DNA from: JBGTGG01 sp964398945 | GTDB taxonomy: Bacteria; Bacteroidota; Bacteroidia; Cytophagales; Cyclobacteriaceae | Assembly (NCBI GenBank): GCA_964398945.1 | Contig: CAYNOT010000018.1 | Location: 43,496 to 107,495 of the forward strand | DNA: 64,000 nucleotides | Reading direction: 5' to 3' | In this document: positions 17,099-25,991 of the stretch, one piece after another | Layout: each line of letters starts with the position of its first letter | How positions within the stretch are numbered: the stretch's first letter is position 1 | Notes under the pieces: model-generated | Told to the model about the DNA's origin: nothing | What the model saw: only the letters and a program-made list of their open reading frames with translations | The model's database searches: none | Made by a program: the position numbers and the translations under genes

Positions 17099-19165
17099 CT
17101 ATTTCAAATTGAAGGAAGCTCCCATCATGTACAATCCGGCTGTTTGATCAGCAGCATAGAATTCCCTTGATTGAGCACCTGTTAAATTGCGTGCATTGGC
17201 AAAAATGTTAAGTCCACTAACGATCTCGTAAGATGCTTTTGCGTTGAACATCAACTTACCATCTATCTGTCCAAATGCATATTGCGCTGGCCTGATACTT
17301 CCATCAACATTGTATTGAGACCCATCATATTGATGCTGCTTTGTGAAATAATACCCGCTTACGTTGATGTTAAGTTTGGATATGGGCTGGTAGTTGAAGT
17401 AAAACCCACCATACGAACCAGGAGTGTATTCATTCTTTGAATCACTGTAGGTTATAGGTAGAATTGCAGGGTCAGCATAAACAGAAGGCAAATCTTTAGT
17501 TTCTGTTTTCTGGAAAGTAAAGAACGGCTTAAACTGGATCTTCTGATTCGGAACGTAATTGAAAGAGATCGTAGCCCCGATTTGTTCTGCAGTTGTAGGA
17601 ACATTCATAAACTGTAATGTTCCAGATCCGTCAATTTGGTTAAAAGCCGTTAGGTTTTCTGCATTTTGGTGGAAGACATCCAAATCCAATTGAAATTTAG
17701 GGCTGATTTTAACACGGTATCCAACTTCAATCATCGTAAGTGTAAACAAATCAAGGTTAGTGTTTCCAAAACTTCCGCCAGGAACATCGATATTCAAGAA
17801 GTTGTAGCCGATAAATGAACCACTGTTGGATTTTGTATAAGCGGCACGAACCAGGTTCTTTTCGTTGATCTTGTAAGTGGTTGCAAACTCATACGCAAGG
17901 TAAGCATCATCCGGATCAGAGAATTTATCCAAACGCAAACCTGCCAGCACTCTCCATTTTTCTGTGAAGGCCAAGTCTGCGCGAACGTAACCAGCAATAG
18001 TATTGATTGTATTCTCCGCGTTAAAAAGCCCAGGGCGCGTTGGATCTGTGGCATAATCACGATCATCAAAAGTAGTAGTTTGATAGCTGAACCCGGGGGT
18101 TACTTTAAACTTCTTACTGATTTGGATATTGTATTCAGCAACGAAATCCGCAACGTTAAAATCATATTCTGCATCAGGAACAGTTCCCTTCAAATCAATA
18201 TTGTGGCCTTTCAGGTAAGAGGCACGAACATCAAGGCCATGGATTTTTGCAGTCAAATTAGCAGATGTATTTTCGGTTGATCCTTCATTTAACGGATTGA
18301 AAATCCATATCTTTTGGAATTCTGCGGCTTGTGTTGCCAATGAAAGGTCAAAAGAAATGTTTTCGGAGGCTGTATAGTTCAAATATCCGTTGACACCCCA
18401 TTTGTTCAACGCACGCGATTGATCATCATAACGGCCTGGATTGTTGGTTGGGCCGTACACACCGGTCCCTGCATTGTAATAGTCACTATCAACACGGTCC
18501 CTGTTTTGCATATTTCCGGAAAGGATCACACTGAATTTGTCGCCAAATTTTTTACCAACACTAAGGTTGCTTGTGTAGGTTCCAAGTGTACCGCCTTGTG
18601 CGCTTGCTGAAACCATCGTCTCTTTTGTGTCCATCCTTTTGGTAATGATGTTGATAACACCCGTTACAGCATTAGGTCCGAACAATGGGGAAGAAGGTCC
18701 CCTCACAATTTCGATACGCTCTACATCATTAACATCGATTGGAAGGGACTCCCAATTGGTACCACCAAGTCCATGGTTGAAAACCGGGCGGTTGTCGATC
18801 ATTACCAGTGTGTAAGCATTTGTTTTTAGAAAGGTTCCGTTTGTACGGGTAAGGTTTTCCATTCCACGGATGTGGATGTCGTACATGCCGTTTGCTTGCT
18901 CGCGCACAATTACCCCGGGTGCCAAGCGTAGCGCTTCCATAATGGTAGGCGCGCCTGATTTTTCTATTTCTGCTTTTGTAATCGTATAACTTGAAAGGGG
19001 TGCATCAAACAGGGTTTCACTTTTCTTTGATGCGGAGTTTATAGGTATGTTCATTAGTTCCTCCAAACTCAATGAAAACATATCATCCTCATTTGTGTCT
19101 TGGGCCCATGTTGGAACAGAGAGGACAAGGAGCCCCACCATGCATAGCCACTGGTTAAATTTCAT
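17099..19165 (-). CDS. TonB-dependent outer-membrane receptor
   Basis: After a signal peptide (MKFNQWLCMVGLLVLSVPTWAQ) comes a short leader with SLSLEELMNIPINSASKKSE, typical of one class of receptors. The plug domain follows (about residues 55-165, SSYTITKAEIEKSGAPTIME and VERIEIVRGPSSPLFGPNA), and then a 22-strand-type barrel ends in an aromatic residue pattern (MMGASFNLK). Such receptors import siderophores, vitamins, metals or glycans. No ligand-specific partner is adjacent, so the substrate is unknown. I place the start at ATG 19165, where the signal peptide begins. The barrel length of 688 residues is typical. Confidence 0.9.
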   Translation of the reverse strand: MKFNQWLCMVGLLVLSVPTWAQDTNEDDMFSLSLEELMNIPINSASKKSETLFDAPLSSYTITKAEIEKSGAPTIMEALRLAPGVIVREQANGMYDIHIRGMENLTRTNGTFLKTNAYTLVMIDNRPVFNHGLGGTNWESLPIDVNDVERIEIVRGPSSPLFGPNAVTGVINIITKRMDTKETMVSASAQGGTLGTYTSNLSVGKKFGDKFSVILSGNMQNRDRVDSDYYNAGTGVYGPTNNPGRYDDQSRALNKWGVNGYLNYTASENISFDLSLATQAAEFQKIWIFNPLNEGSTENTSANLTAKIHGLDVRASYLKGHNIDLKGTVPDAEYDFNVADFVAEYNIQISKKFKVTPGFSYQTTTFDDRDYATDPTRPGLFNAENTINTIAGYVRADLAFTEKWRVLAGLRLDKFSDPDDAYLAYEFATTYKINEKNLVRAAYTKSNSGSFIGYNFLNIDVPGGSFGNTNLDLFTLTMIEVGYRVKISPKFQLDLDVFHQNAENLTAFNQIDGSGTLQFMNVPTTAEQIGATISFNYVPNQKIQFKPFFTFQKTETKDLPSVYADPAILPITYSDSKNEYTPGSYGGFYFNYQPISKLNINVSGYYFTKQHQYDGSQYNVDGSIRPAQYAFGQIDGKLMFNAKASYEIVSGLNIFANARNLTGAQSREFYAADQTAGLYMMGASFNLK

Positions 19166-19486
19166 CTTTTTGTTTTTTTGGTTTAACGGCAGCAAAGATG
19201 AGGTGCTATTGTTGGATGTTTGAACGGATACTATTCAAAACCTTACATCAATGACAATAGCGTAGTTTATTGATGCCCAGCTTGGTAAATTCACTTCTTT
19301 CGGTGATGGAAAAACGGGTGGAACGTAGTTTTAACAGGTTAAACGACTGTTTTTGATGTTAAAGGTTCTTTTTTCCACACAAGTGAGATTCCTGCTGTCG
19401 CACTGTGATATTTTGTTTTTCGTGGATGAGATTTCAAAAACCAAACATGTGGATTTTGATTTCTGTTTTTTTTGTTTCTGTTTTCC
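19166..19486. other. Intergenic region upstream of the TonB receptor
   Basis: About 320 bases separate the receptor start from the end of the TMEM175-like gene, both on the minus strand. A near-match to a -7 box (CATCTTTG on the minus strand) lies some 30 bases before the receptor start. T-rich runs near 19460-19480 may help to end the upstream gene. No other structure was seen. Confidence 0.4.
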
Positions 19487-20266
19487 TTAATCAGGCGTGG
19501 TTACTGATAACTTTATTATCTCCTTTCTGCGCTTTTCAGAACGATTACTAAACACAGCCATTACCGGCCAATATAAACAGTAAGAAAAACCGGAAACGGC
19601 AGAACCAACTATTGGATTGGGGATAACCAACACCAGGAAAACAGAGAGTAAGGGGATGCTTCCCATTAAAAGATTGGCAGTTATGCTGGCTTTTGTGTCG
19701 AATATTTCTATTTCATTCAATTCCAATTCATCTTTTTGCTTATGGGCATAGCGGTACATTAGCATTAATATGATGAAGAGGCTTGCTGCACCTAATCCGT
19801 AGATAACCATCAATCGGTTCATCTCAGGGGGAGTGATCATCGTATTGATTTCCATTCCCACAGTTGTATTTACACCAAAAAGTGGGGAGATCAAACCATA
19901 GTAAATCTTAACAAGGAGTTTGGTTAGAAATTTTAATGGGTACACATAAAAGAGGAGGAGAAAAAGCAAGATGGTATTGAGCATGACGATACGTCCGCTT
20001 CGAAATCCATAGCGGATAAAAAATTTGAAATGTTCAAACCATACCAACGTAATCAAGGCAATACACATTGCAAATGGCAAAAGGTCTTGTGTGAAAACCA
20101 GCAGTTCCTGAAACGTGTTGGGGGCAGATGTTGAAATAAGGAGGAGGCCAATGGCAAGGGCAAAAACGGAATCACTAAGGGCTTCAATCCGGGTACTGTC
20201 TTCGCCACGGTACCGGAACTCTTTGTTCATTCCGATGAAATGTTTTTTGACAGCGCTTCGCACCAT
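19487..20266 (-). CDS. TMEM175/DUF1211-family membrane protein, putative potassium channel
   Basis: The first helix contains RIEALSDSVFALAIGLLL, matching the R...(F/L)SD signature of the TMEM175 (DUF1211) family, whose bacterial members form potassium-permeable channels as tetramers. Five or six hydrophobic helices are visible across 259 residues, with a charged loop near residue 180. The N-terminal about 20 residues are soluble; ATG at about 20230 (MNKEFRYRGED) is an alternative start. Family members are usually about 200 residues, so this one is slightly long. Channel activity is inferred from family only. Confidence 0.82.
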   Translation of the reverse strand: MVRSAVKKHFIGMNKEFRYRGEDSTRIEALSDSVFALAIGLLLISTSAPNTFQELLVFTQDLLPFAMCIALITLVWFEHFKFFIRYGFRSGRIVMLNTILLFLLLFYVYPLKFLTKLLVKIYYGLISPLFGVNTTVGMEINTMITPPEMNRLMVIYGLGAASLFIILMLMYRYAHKQKDELELNEIEIFDTKASITANLLMGSIPLLSVFLVLVIPNPIVGSAVSGFSYCLYWPVMAVFSNRSEKRRKEIIKLSVTTPD

Positions 20267-20317
20267 GTTTTTTTATATTAAACCTAACAATATTTGGCGG
20301 GCTTTTCAAACCGCCAG

Positions 20318-21007
20318 CTATTGCCGGGTAGGATCAAACGGAGATGATTGTTGGTGAAGTCGAATTGCTTTCCTTGATAGGAAAAATGCTACAATTAACG
20401 ATACGATAGCACCCAACCACACGCCTGGGATAAAGGAAATAAACAAGAAATAATCATACGCACCATGAAAAAGTGTTGCGACAAACAAGCCCAAAAAAGA
20501 ATAATAGAGTTTCTTGTCGAGGGAGAATTTTGCTTTGCCTAAAAAATAGCCCATTAAAATGGCAAAGGTAGCGTGAGCGGGCACTGCGGTGAACATGCGG
20601 AGGATCCCTGTGGCGAAACCGTATTCAAAAACATAGAGGATGTTTTCCAGGGTTGCAAAACCCATTCCCACCATTACCGCATATACAATTCCATCAAAAG
20701 GTTCATTGAAATGTTTGTTGGGGAAGAGTATAAAACGGATAAAAAGAAATTTACTTAGCTCTTCGATGAAGGCTACTTTGAAAAAGGCATTTATGAATTG
20801 ATGGGTAACATCATCTTCGCGCAAAACCATCCAATACTGTGTTGGTAAAGAAATCAGTAGCGTAACAATTGTACTGAGAATGCCATATAAAAAACTAATG
20901 GCAAGTAGCCGAAAGGGTTCCGGTTCGTGCTTATCTTTTAGGTAAATGAAAACAACAATTGCAAAGCCCGGGGCAAGTGCGAGTGAAAGAAGGGCGAGGA
21001 AGTCCAT
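20318..21007 (-). CDS. PrsW family intramembrane metalloprotease
   Basis: This polytopic membrane protein of 229 residues carries the PrsW motifs: EExxK (IEELSKF, Glu82-Glu83), FATLEN (Glu121), AVPAHATFAI (His145) and HGAYD (His181 and Asp185), all near or inside helices. PrsW of Bacillus cleaves an anti-sigma factor in response to envelope stress, and related proteins share the CPBP/Abi fold. No anti-sigma factor gene is adjacent, so the substrate is not known. The gene starts five bases after the thioredoxin-like gene stop on the same strand and is likely cotranscribed with it. Confidence 0.88.
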   Translation of the reverse strand: MDFLALLSLALAPGFAIVVFIYLKDKHEPEPFRLLAISFLYGILSTIVTLLISLPTQYWMVLREDDVTHQFINAFFKVAFIEELSKFLFIRFILFPNKHFNEPFDGIVYAVMVGMGFATLENILYVFEYGFATGILRMFTAVPAHATFAILMGYFLGKAKFSLDKKLYYSFLGLFVATLFHGAYDYFLFISFIPGVWLGAIVSLIVAFFLSRKAIRLHQQSSPFDPTRQ

Positions 21008-21012
21008 ACAGG

Positions 21013-21549
21013 TTATTCAAGCACTTCTTCTACCTCATCAAGTTTTTTAACGGTATACTTTCCTGAAGTGGCGTAGATGATTTTTCCTTCTTTGTCTAGC
21101 ACAAAAAAGTAAGGGATGTCTTTCTTCTCAAAATCGAGGGCTTCTTTATAGGTTTTTAGTTCCCCTTTATAAAAAAGCAGGTACGGGAGCAACTGCGGGT
21201 CAACATTTTTTATTGCTTTCTTTTTGGCGGTGCCGGTAGCAGCAGCATTGATCCCTGTAAACATAGGGATAAAGTATACATTCACATCGTAGCCAAAACT
21301 TTCGAACAACCCTTTGTTCTTTTGAATGAATTTTGTGAACACAGGTTGAAACCATCCATTTAATTCATCTTCCGATTTTTTTGAATACGCCAACCCCACC
21401 AATGTATATTTTCCCTTTACGTGATCGGGTAAAATTACTTTTACATCGTCCACGGTTTCGGCTTCCATTGCTGGAAATACAGTTCCAATGACTTGAGCTG
21501 ACAGGCTGGTTGAAAAAACCAGGATCAAGGAAGATAAAAGGATGCGCAT
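21013..21549 (-). CDS. Secreted thioredoxin-fold protein lacking the redox motif
   Basis: A signal peptide (MRILLSSLILVFSTSLSAQ) precedes a domain with DDVKVILPDHVKGKYTLVGLAYSKKSEDELNGW and a C-terminal IPYFFVLDKEGKIIYATSGKYT, the layout of AhpC/TSA or ATP10-like thioredoxin folds. No CxxC is present, so a classical thiol oxidoreductase role is unlikely. The start at 21549 puts the signal peptide at the N-terminus. It precedes the PrsW-like protease gene by only a few bases. The function is unknown. Confidence 0.7.
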   Translation of the reverse strand: MRILLSSLILVFSTSLSAQVIGTVFPAMEAETVDDVKVILPDHVKGKYTLVGLAYSKKSEDELNGWFQPVFTKFIQKNKGLFESFGYDVNVYFIPMFTGINAAATGTAKKKAIKNVDPQLLPYLLFYKGELKTYKEALDFEKKDIPYFFVLDKEGKIIYATSGKYTVKKLDEVEEVLE

Positions 21550-21589
21550 GGTAACAACTTTTTTGATGCTATCGAAGATAGGCATTTCG

Positions 21590-21634
21590 TTGCAGGTTAC
21601 AAGTTACCGGTCTGGAAAATCAGGTAACCTGCAA
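21590..21634. repeat. Inverted repeat TTGCAGGTTAC / GTAACCTGCAA
   Basis: Eleven bases at 21590-21600 pair perfectly with 21624-21634, with extra near-copies of GTTAC and CCTGTAAC on both sides. It lies between two minus-strand genes and could be a transcript-end hairpin or an intergenic repeat of the kind common in Cytophagales. Confidence 0.55.
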
Positions 21635-21661
21635 CCTGTAACTTTTAATGAGTGGAGGCAT

Positions 21662-22780
21662 TTATTTCGGAAACAAGCTCTTATCAATATTCGGAATCAC
21701 TTCCAGCGCATTTTTATAATAAATTTTCTTTAAGACTTCATCCGGCAGGTTCAATCCATACATGCGCCAAAATGCGTGGTAGCGTTTGTGGTACGGGAAA
21801 TAATCATCGTTTGATTCGAGTACCCTGAAATAAGTCTCATATTCACCGGGCACCCAGCTATCCTTTCCGAACATCACGCGGTCCTGGTACTTTAACATAA
21901 AGTCATGCGCCACCCGGGGTTGCCTTCCAAGTTCTGCTATGACCGCGCCAATTTCCACATACATGTTGGGAAATTGTTCCAATAGTTCACTAAGTTTTTT
22001 CAAATCATTTGGGTACCAACCCATGTGTGCATTGATAAACTTGGTCTTCGGATGCTTTTTGAAAATGTTGTGTTGCTCTTTAATGATTTGTTCCCAGGGT
22101 GCAGGATTGGTATCACCGCGTTGCCGGCCAGGGTGGGTTTTCAATTCCAACCATCTTTCATTGGTTGAATCCATCGGATCCCAAAAAGGTTTTGGGTCGG
22201 CAGCATGAATTAAAACTGGGATCCCCAATTCACCACACTTTGCCCAGATGGGATCAATCCGCGGATCATCGATTGCGATCCTGTTTCCTTTGCTGTCGTT
22301 GGTGTGCATGCCCAGGCTCTTGTAAATTTTTAATCCGTTGGCGCCAAGCTTCACATCGTTCTCCAATTGTTTAAGAATTCGGCCTTGCCATTCTGGGTCA
22401 TCGATCGGACTAAAGTCAATGTTGGTGAAAACGATAAAACGGTTGGCGTAATTCTTTTTTACATTTTCCAACGATTTTTCAAGGTGTTCTGTAGTTCCCC
22501 TTCCCCTACCGCTGAGGTTCACCATTACTTTCATGTTCATTTTGTCCATTTCCTCAATCAACCTTGACAAGTCCATAGTGGGCATATTGAATTGGTGGTT
22601 GTGGACATCTATGAATGGGAACTTTGCTTTTGTGATATGATGCTCTGGCACGACAAGCGTTGAGGGGGGATCATACACTTCAAAATCCATTTTTGGTGCA
22701 GGGTTTTGGGCAAAGGAAGGATGTAAAACAATGAATGATAATAATCCAATCGTAAATAACTTAACCATAGTCTTTTTCAT
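21662..22780 (-). CDS. Secreted amidohydrolase (amidohydro-related TIM barrel)
   Basis: After a signal peptide (GLLSFIVLHPSFAQ) the protein reads FPFIDVHNHQFNMPTMDL with the HxH metal motif, then LIHAADPKPFW, FINAHMGWYP and a terminal FGKDSWVPGEY, the pattern of the amidohydrolase-2 family. Members hydrolyse or decarboxylate small organic substrates, and the one here cannot be named. At 372 residues it is complete. The start at ATG 22780 fits the signal peptide; the open frame extends further but without one. Its 3' end lies next to the TTGCAGGTTAC inverted repeat. Confidence 0.82.
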   Translation of the reverse strand: MKKTMVKLFTIGLLSFIVLHPSFAQNPAPKMDFEVYDPPSTLVVPEHHITKAKFPFIDVHNHQFNMPTMDLSRLIEEMDKMNMKVMVNLSGRGRGTTEHLEKSLENVKKNYANRFIVFTNIDFSPIDDPEWQGRILKQLENDVKLGANGLKIYKSLGMHTNDSKGNRIAIDDPRIDPIWAKCGELGIPVLIHAADPKPFWDPMDSTNERWLELKTHPGRQRGDTNPAPWEQIIKEQHNIFKKHPKTKFINAHMGWYPNDLKKLSELLEQFPNMYVEIGAVIAELGRQPRVAHDFMLKYQDRVMFGKDSWVPGEYETYFRVLESNDDYFPYHKRYHAFWRMYGLNLPDEVLKKIYYKNALEVIPNIDKSLFPK

Positions 22781-22937
22781 TTCTGAAAGGTACGATTTAC
22801 ACGAGGTGATGGACAAGTTTCTTGTGAATTCGGGGGGGATTCCATTTGAATGGCAAAGGCAATCGATCACTTTCAGTAATGGCTGTGTACAGAAACAGTT
22901 TTCTTAGTACCTTGCTTCTAAATTTTTAATCGTACCT

Positions 22938-24035
22938 ATGAAGCGCTTTTTTGTTTTGATAATGCTGGTTCCCTTTTTCCTGCACGGCCAAACCGTAGAG
23001 GAAATTAAGAAAAAATTAGAAGCGGAAGATTATGCAGGGGCAAAAGCTGCTGCTACCAAAATGATTGCACAAAGCCCATTAAATAAAGAGGCGTTTAGTC
23101 TTCGTGGACAAGCACGTATGGGGTTGGAAGATTTTTATGGCGCTATTGGCGATTTCAATTTTGCATTGGAGATCGATAGCGTATTTGTAAATGCGTATAA
23201 CTTTCGCGGAGAAGCAAAGCTAAGTTTGGCAGATGATGAAGGGGCCATTTTGGATTTTGACAAAGCGATTAAACTCAATCCGAAATTAGCGGATGCCTAT
23301 ACGAATAGAGGATTGGCGAAATATAATATTGAAGATTTGCAGGGGGCGTATTTTGATTTTTCAAAAGCATTGGAAATCGGGCCAGCCGATGCCGACAAAT
23401 ATTTTAACCGTGGGGTTGTAAAAGCAGAGTTGGAGGAATTCATCAGCGCCATTGATGATTACAACAAAGCAATCGAACTAGATAAAACCGATCCTTCACT
23501 TTTTAATTACCGGGGTGTCGCGCACTACAATGTTGGAAATTATGATTTGGCAATTGCGGATTATGACCAGGCAATAAAACTGAATGCAGAAGACCCGTTG
23601 CTTTTTGAGAACCGGGCGCTTGCCAAAAGTGCGAAGGAAGATTTTAAAGGGGCGTTGGCAGATTACAATAAGGCGATCGAATTGGATCCGGAAGAACCAG
23701 AAACATATAATTTACGGGGCGTGATAAAATACACGTTGGAAGATCATGATGGTGCCATAGCTGATTACACCAGCGCCATTGAACTGGACGACACTAATCC
23801 TGTTTATTATGATAACCGTGCGCTTAGCAAAGCTGAAAAAGAAGACTATGCAGGCGCAGTTGATGATTACACTGCCTCAATAGAATTATACCCAAGCGAT
23901 CCGGAAACGTTTCATCAACGCGGGATGGTAAAATTGTTGATGAACAATAACTACGATGCCTGCCTGGATTTTAAACGTGCAGAACAAATGGGTTCCGCTG
24001 ACGTGAAGGAAGTGATTAAGAAGAATTGCAAGTAG
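22938..24035 (+). CDS. Secreted tetratricopeptide repeat protein
   Basis: A signal peptide (MKRFFVLIMLVPFFLHGQ) is followed by about ten consecutive 34-residue TPR units with the recurring D-x-x-GAI-x-DY-x-x-AI-x-L pattern, filling the whole chain. Such proteins act as protein-binding scaffolds in the periplasm or on the cell surface. No enzyme domain is present. The repeats are nearly uniform, which indicates recent internal duplication. A long inverted repeat separates its stop from the lipid kinase gene. Confidence 0.88.
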   Translation: MKRFFVLIMLVPFFLHGQTVEEIKKKLEAEDYAGAKAAATKMIAQSPLNKEAFSLRGQARMGLEDFYGAIGDFNFALEIDSVFVNAYNFRGEAKLSLADDEGAILDFDKAIKLNPKLADAYTNRGLAKYNIEDLQGAYFDFSKALEIGPADADKYFNRGVVKAELEEFISAIDDYNKAIELDKTDPSLFNYRGVAHYNVGNYDLAIADYDQAIKLNAEDPLLFENRALAKSAKEDFKGALADYNKAIELDPEEPETYNLRGVIKYTLEDHDGAIADYTSAIELDDTNPVYYDNRALSKAEKEDYAGAVDDYTASIELYPSDPETFHQRGMVKLLMNNNYDACLDFKRAEQMGSADVKEVIKKNCK

Positions 24036-24036
24036 T

Positions 24037-24125
24037 TTCTACTTTGACAGATTTAATCCAAAGGCTACAGATGCATTACCAACCAACCCTTTCTCTTAGA
24101 TTTAAAGAAATCTGTCAAAGTAGAA
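24037..24125. repeat. Long inverted repeat, 18-bp perfect arms
   Basis: TTCTACTTTGACAGATTT (24037-24054) is the exact reverse complement of AAATCTGTCAAAGTAGAA (24108-24125), with 53 bases between them. The left arm begins two bases after the TPR stop, and the right arm ends six bases before the lipid kinase ATG. It may fold in the RNA and shield the kinase start, end the upstream transcript, or be a small mobile palindromic element. Confidence 0.75.
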
Positions 24126-24131
24126 TGTAAT

Positions 24132-25043
24132 ATGCACATCGCTATTATCCTTAATGGGATATCCGGAAAGAAAAAAAGGGTAAAGAAGAAAATTCTTCCG
24201 CTGCTTCAAGGGAAATTTTCAGTTGAACTTTTTCAAACCATTTCAGCGGATGATGCTTTTCGATTGGCATCTGAAGCTGTTGACAAAAAATTTGAGCTCA
24301 TTTTAGCAGCCGGTGGCGATGGCACACTGCACCAGGTTGTAAATGGAATCCTTACGGGCCGTGAGGATAAAACAGATTTACCAATACTCGGATTGATCCC
24401 CATTGGTACCGGAAATGATTTTGCAAGATCGATTGGATGCAAAGTTGACATTCAATCATTGATCACATCCATTTCAAAACGACAAACAAGAAATATTAAC
24501 GTTGGCAAGATTTTTTATACGAATTTTGAAAATCCGGAACAAACACAAACCCGCTTCTTCATTAATGTAGCCGATGCAGGCATGGGGCCGGATGTTGTGA
24601 AAAGGATTTCCCGTCAACGAAATTTTTTGGGGATTCCCTACTCATACTTTCTGGCCATCATAAAAACTTTTTTCCATTATAACTTAATCACAATTAAGGC
24701 TGTTGCTCCGCAATGGTCGTGGGAAGGGAAAGCACGTGCCATTGCTGTGGCGAACGGAAAATATTTTGGCCAGGGATTGTGCATCGCTCCAGGTGCTAAA
24801 CCGGACGATGGGATTTTTTCAACTTTTATCTGTGCGAAAGTTTCTGTGTTTGATTTCATCCGGTATTCCATTCCTTTAAAATCTGGCAAGAAGATCAACC
24901 ACCGTGAAGTGCTGTACAACACCTGTGACCAGATGGAGCTTACTTCGGATGGACCGTGTGGGGTTGAGGCCGATGGGGAATACCTTGGGGTTTTGCCTGC
25001 AAGGATAGAAATGATAAATAACTCTATTAAGTTTTTAGCATAA
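24132..25043 (+). CDS. Diacylglycerol/lipid kinase family protein (DagK/YegS-like)
   Basis: The catalytic domain shows the nucleotide-binding AAGGDGTLHQVVNGI motif (about residues 58-72) and GLIPIGTGNDFARS, hallmarks of DAGK-type lipid kinases. The C-terminal beta-sandwich follows, with VADAGMGPDVVKRI and a DGPCGVEADGEYLG segment. These enzymes phosphorylate diacylglycerol or related lipids at the inner membrane with ATP. At 303 residues it has the usual length. It is preceded by a long inverted repeat that nearly reaches the start codon, and followed by a bidirectional terminator. Confidence 0.9.
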   Translation: MHIAIILNGISGKKKRVKKKILPLLQGKFSVELFQTISADDAFRLASEAVDKKFELILAAGGDGTLHQVVNGILTGREDKTDLPILGLIPIGTGNDFARSIGCKVDIQSLITSISKRQTRNINVGKIFYTNFENPEQTQTRFFINVADAGMGPDVVKRISRQRNFLGIPYSYFLAIIKTFFHYNLITIKAVAPQWSWEGKARAIAVANGKYFGQGLCIAPGAKPDDGIFSTFICAKVSVFDFIRYSIPLKSGKKINHREVLYNTCDQMELTSDGPCGVEADGEYLGVLPARIEMINNSIKFLA

Positions 25044-25045
25044 AA

Positions 25046-25073
25046 AAAGGAGATGGTTAAAACCACCTCCTTT
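25046..25073. terminator. Bidirectional terminator hairpin
   Basis: AAAGGAGATGGTT (25046-25058) pairs with AACCACCTCCTTT (25061-25073) with a single mismatch, between the convergent lipid kinase and small membrane protein genes. A-rich and T-rich flanks fit a two-way terminator. Confidence 0.75.
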
Positions 25074-25092
25074 CAAGATTTTAGGGATAATT

Positions 25093-25350
25093 TTATAAAC
25101 CCTCCAAGCTGTCCATTCCTCCTGATCCCAAGAAGATAGCTGCAATTGTTCCCCACATTAAAATAACCAGGACGAAAGCAATTACCGCCCAGATAAGCGT
25201 TGCTTTTGCCCAATTGGCACGATTAGGATTTCCCTCCGAACCAAAGGCCCAAACAAAGAGCATAATAAATCCCACCAATGGAATGGCACAAATGAGTGTG
25301 GTGATGAGCCAATCCTTTACCGACATAACCGGTGCTTGTTGATTTTCCAT
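25093..25350 (-). CDS. Small membrane protein with two helices
   Basis: The 85-residue protein has a short polar N-terminus (MENQQAPVMSVKDWL), a first helix with IPLVGFIMLFVWAFG, a polar loop GSEGNPNRANWAKA and a second helix (IWAVIAFVLVILMWGTIAAIFL). The NPNRANWAKA loop is a conserved feature of a widespread family of small membrane proteins with no defined role. The divergent DinB gene starts 64 bases away. Confidence 0.75.
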   Translation of the reverse strand: MENQQAPVMSVKDWLITTLICAIPLVGFIMLFVWAFGSEGNPNRANWAKATLIWAVIAFVLVILMWGTIAAIFLGSGGMDSLEGL

Positions 25351-25413
25351 AATAGAATAAGGTTTAAGTAATAACTAAAGATACTTAAATTGTTTTCTCG
25401 ATCAATAGCATTT

Positions 25414-25935
25414 ATGAATTCAACGCTTGGGAATTGGATTGGGACATTACAAACAGACCGAATGGAATTGTGCAATACCCTTTCGGGGATTCCTGAAGAA
25501 CTATTTACCCGGCAACCCAAACCGGGAAAGTGGTCAATTGCAGAAATTGTTGCGCATTTGATAACAGCCGACCGGCTTTCGCTGGAGTATATGAAAAAGA
25601 AATCATTGGCAATAGAAACCGTAGGGGATGCAGGATGGTTTGAAGATTTTAAAATGCTGGTTTTTACTGTTTCGCAGCGTATTCCCGTAAAATACAATGC
25701 CCCAAAAGGAGTACTCCAAAACACACCCCGTTCCATAGAGCGCTCCAACCTTTCGAATGATTGGAATGTTTTGCTCCAGGACTATAAGATTTTTTTGGAA
25801 GGAATACCGGAGCAATACACGCGTAGAAAAATATACAAACATCCCATCCTGGGGCGCATCGATGCCAAACTATGCCTGCAATCCCTTCATGAACATTATC
25901 ACCACCACTTACCGCAAATCAAACGCCTCCTGTAA
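25414..25935 (+). CDS. DinB-like superfamily protein
   Basis: This 173-residue protein contains PKPGKWSIAEIVAHLITADR, the first DinB helix with a potential metal-binding His, and a C-terminal LHEHYHHHLPQIKRL that supplies further His residues. It is the second DinB-fold gene in the window and is only distantly similar to the first (3012-3527). DinB-fold proteins include thiol-dependent transferases. The ATG at 25414 is preferred to an in-frame TTG at 25390. Confidence 0.83.
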   Translation: MNSTLGNWIGTLQTDRMELCNTLSGIPEELFTRQPKPGKWSIAEIVAHLITADRLSLEYMKKKSLAIETVGDAGWFEDFKMLVFTVSQRIPVKYNAPKGVLQNTPRSIERSNLSNDWNVLLQDYKIFLEGIPEQYTRRKIYKHPILGRIDAKLCLQSLHEHYHHHLPQIKRLL

Positions 25936-25991
25936 TAATTTTCGTGGTCGGTAAGTTTACTTTCTTCATTTTTGATAAACATTAAAATTTT

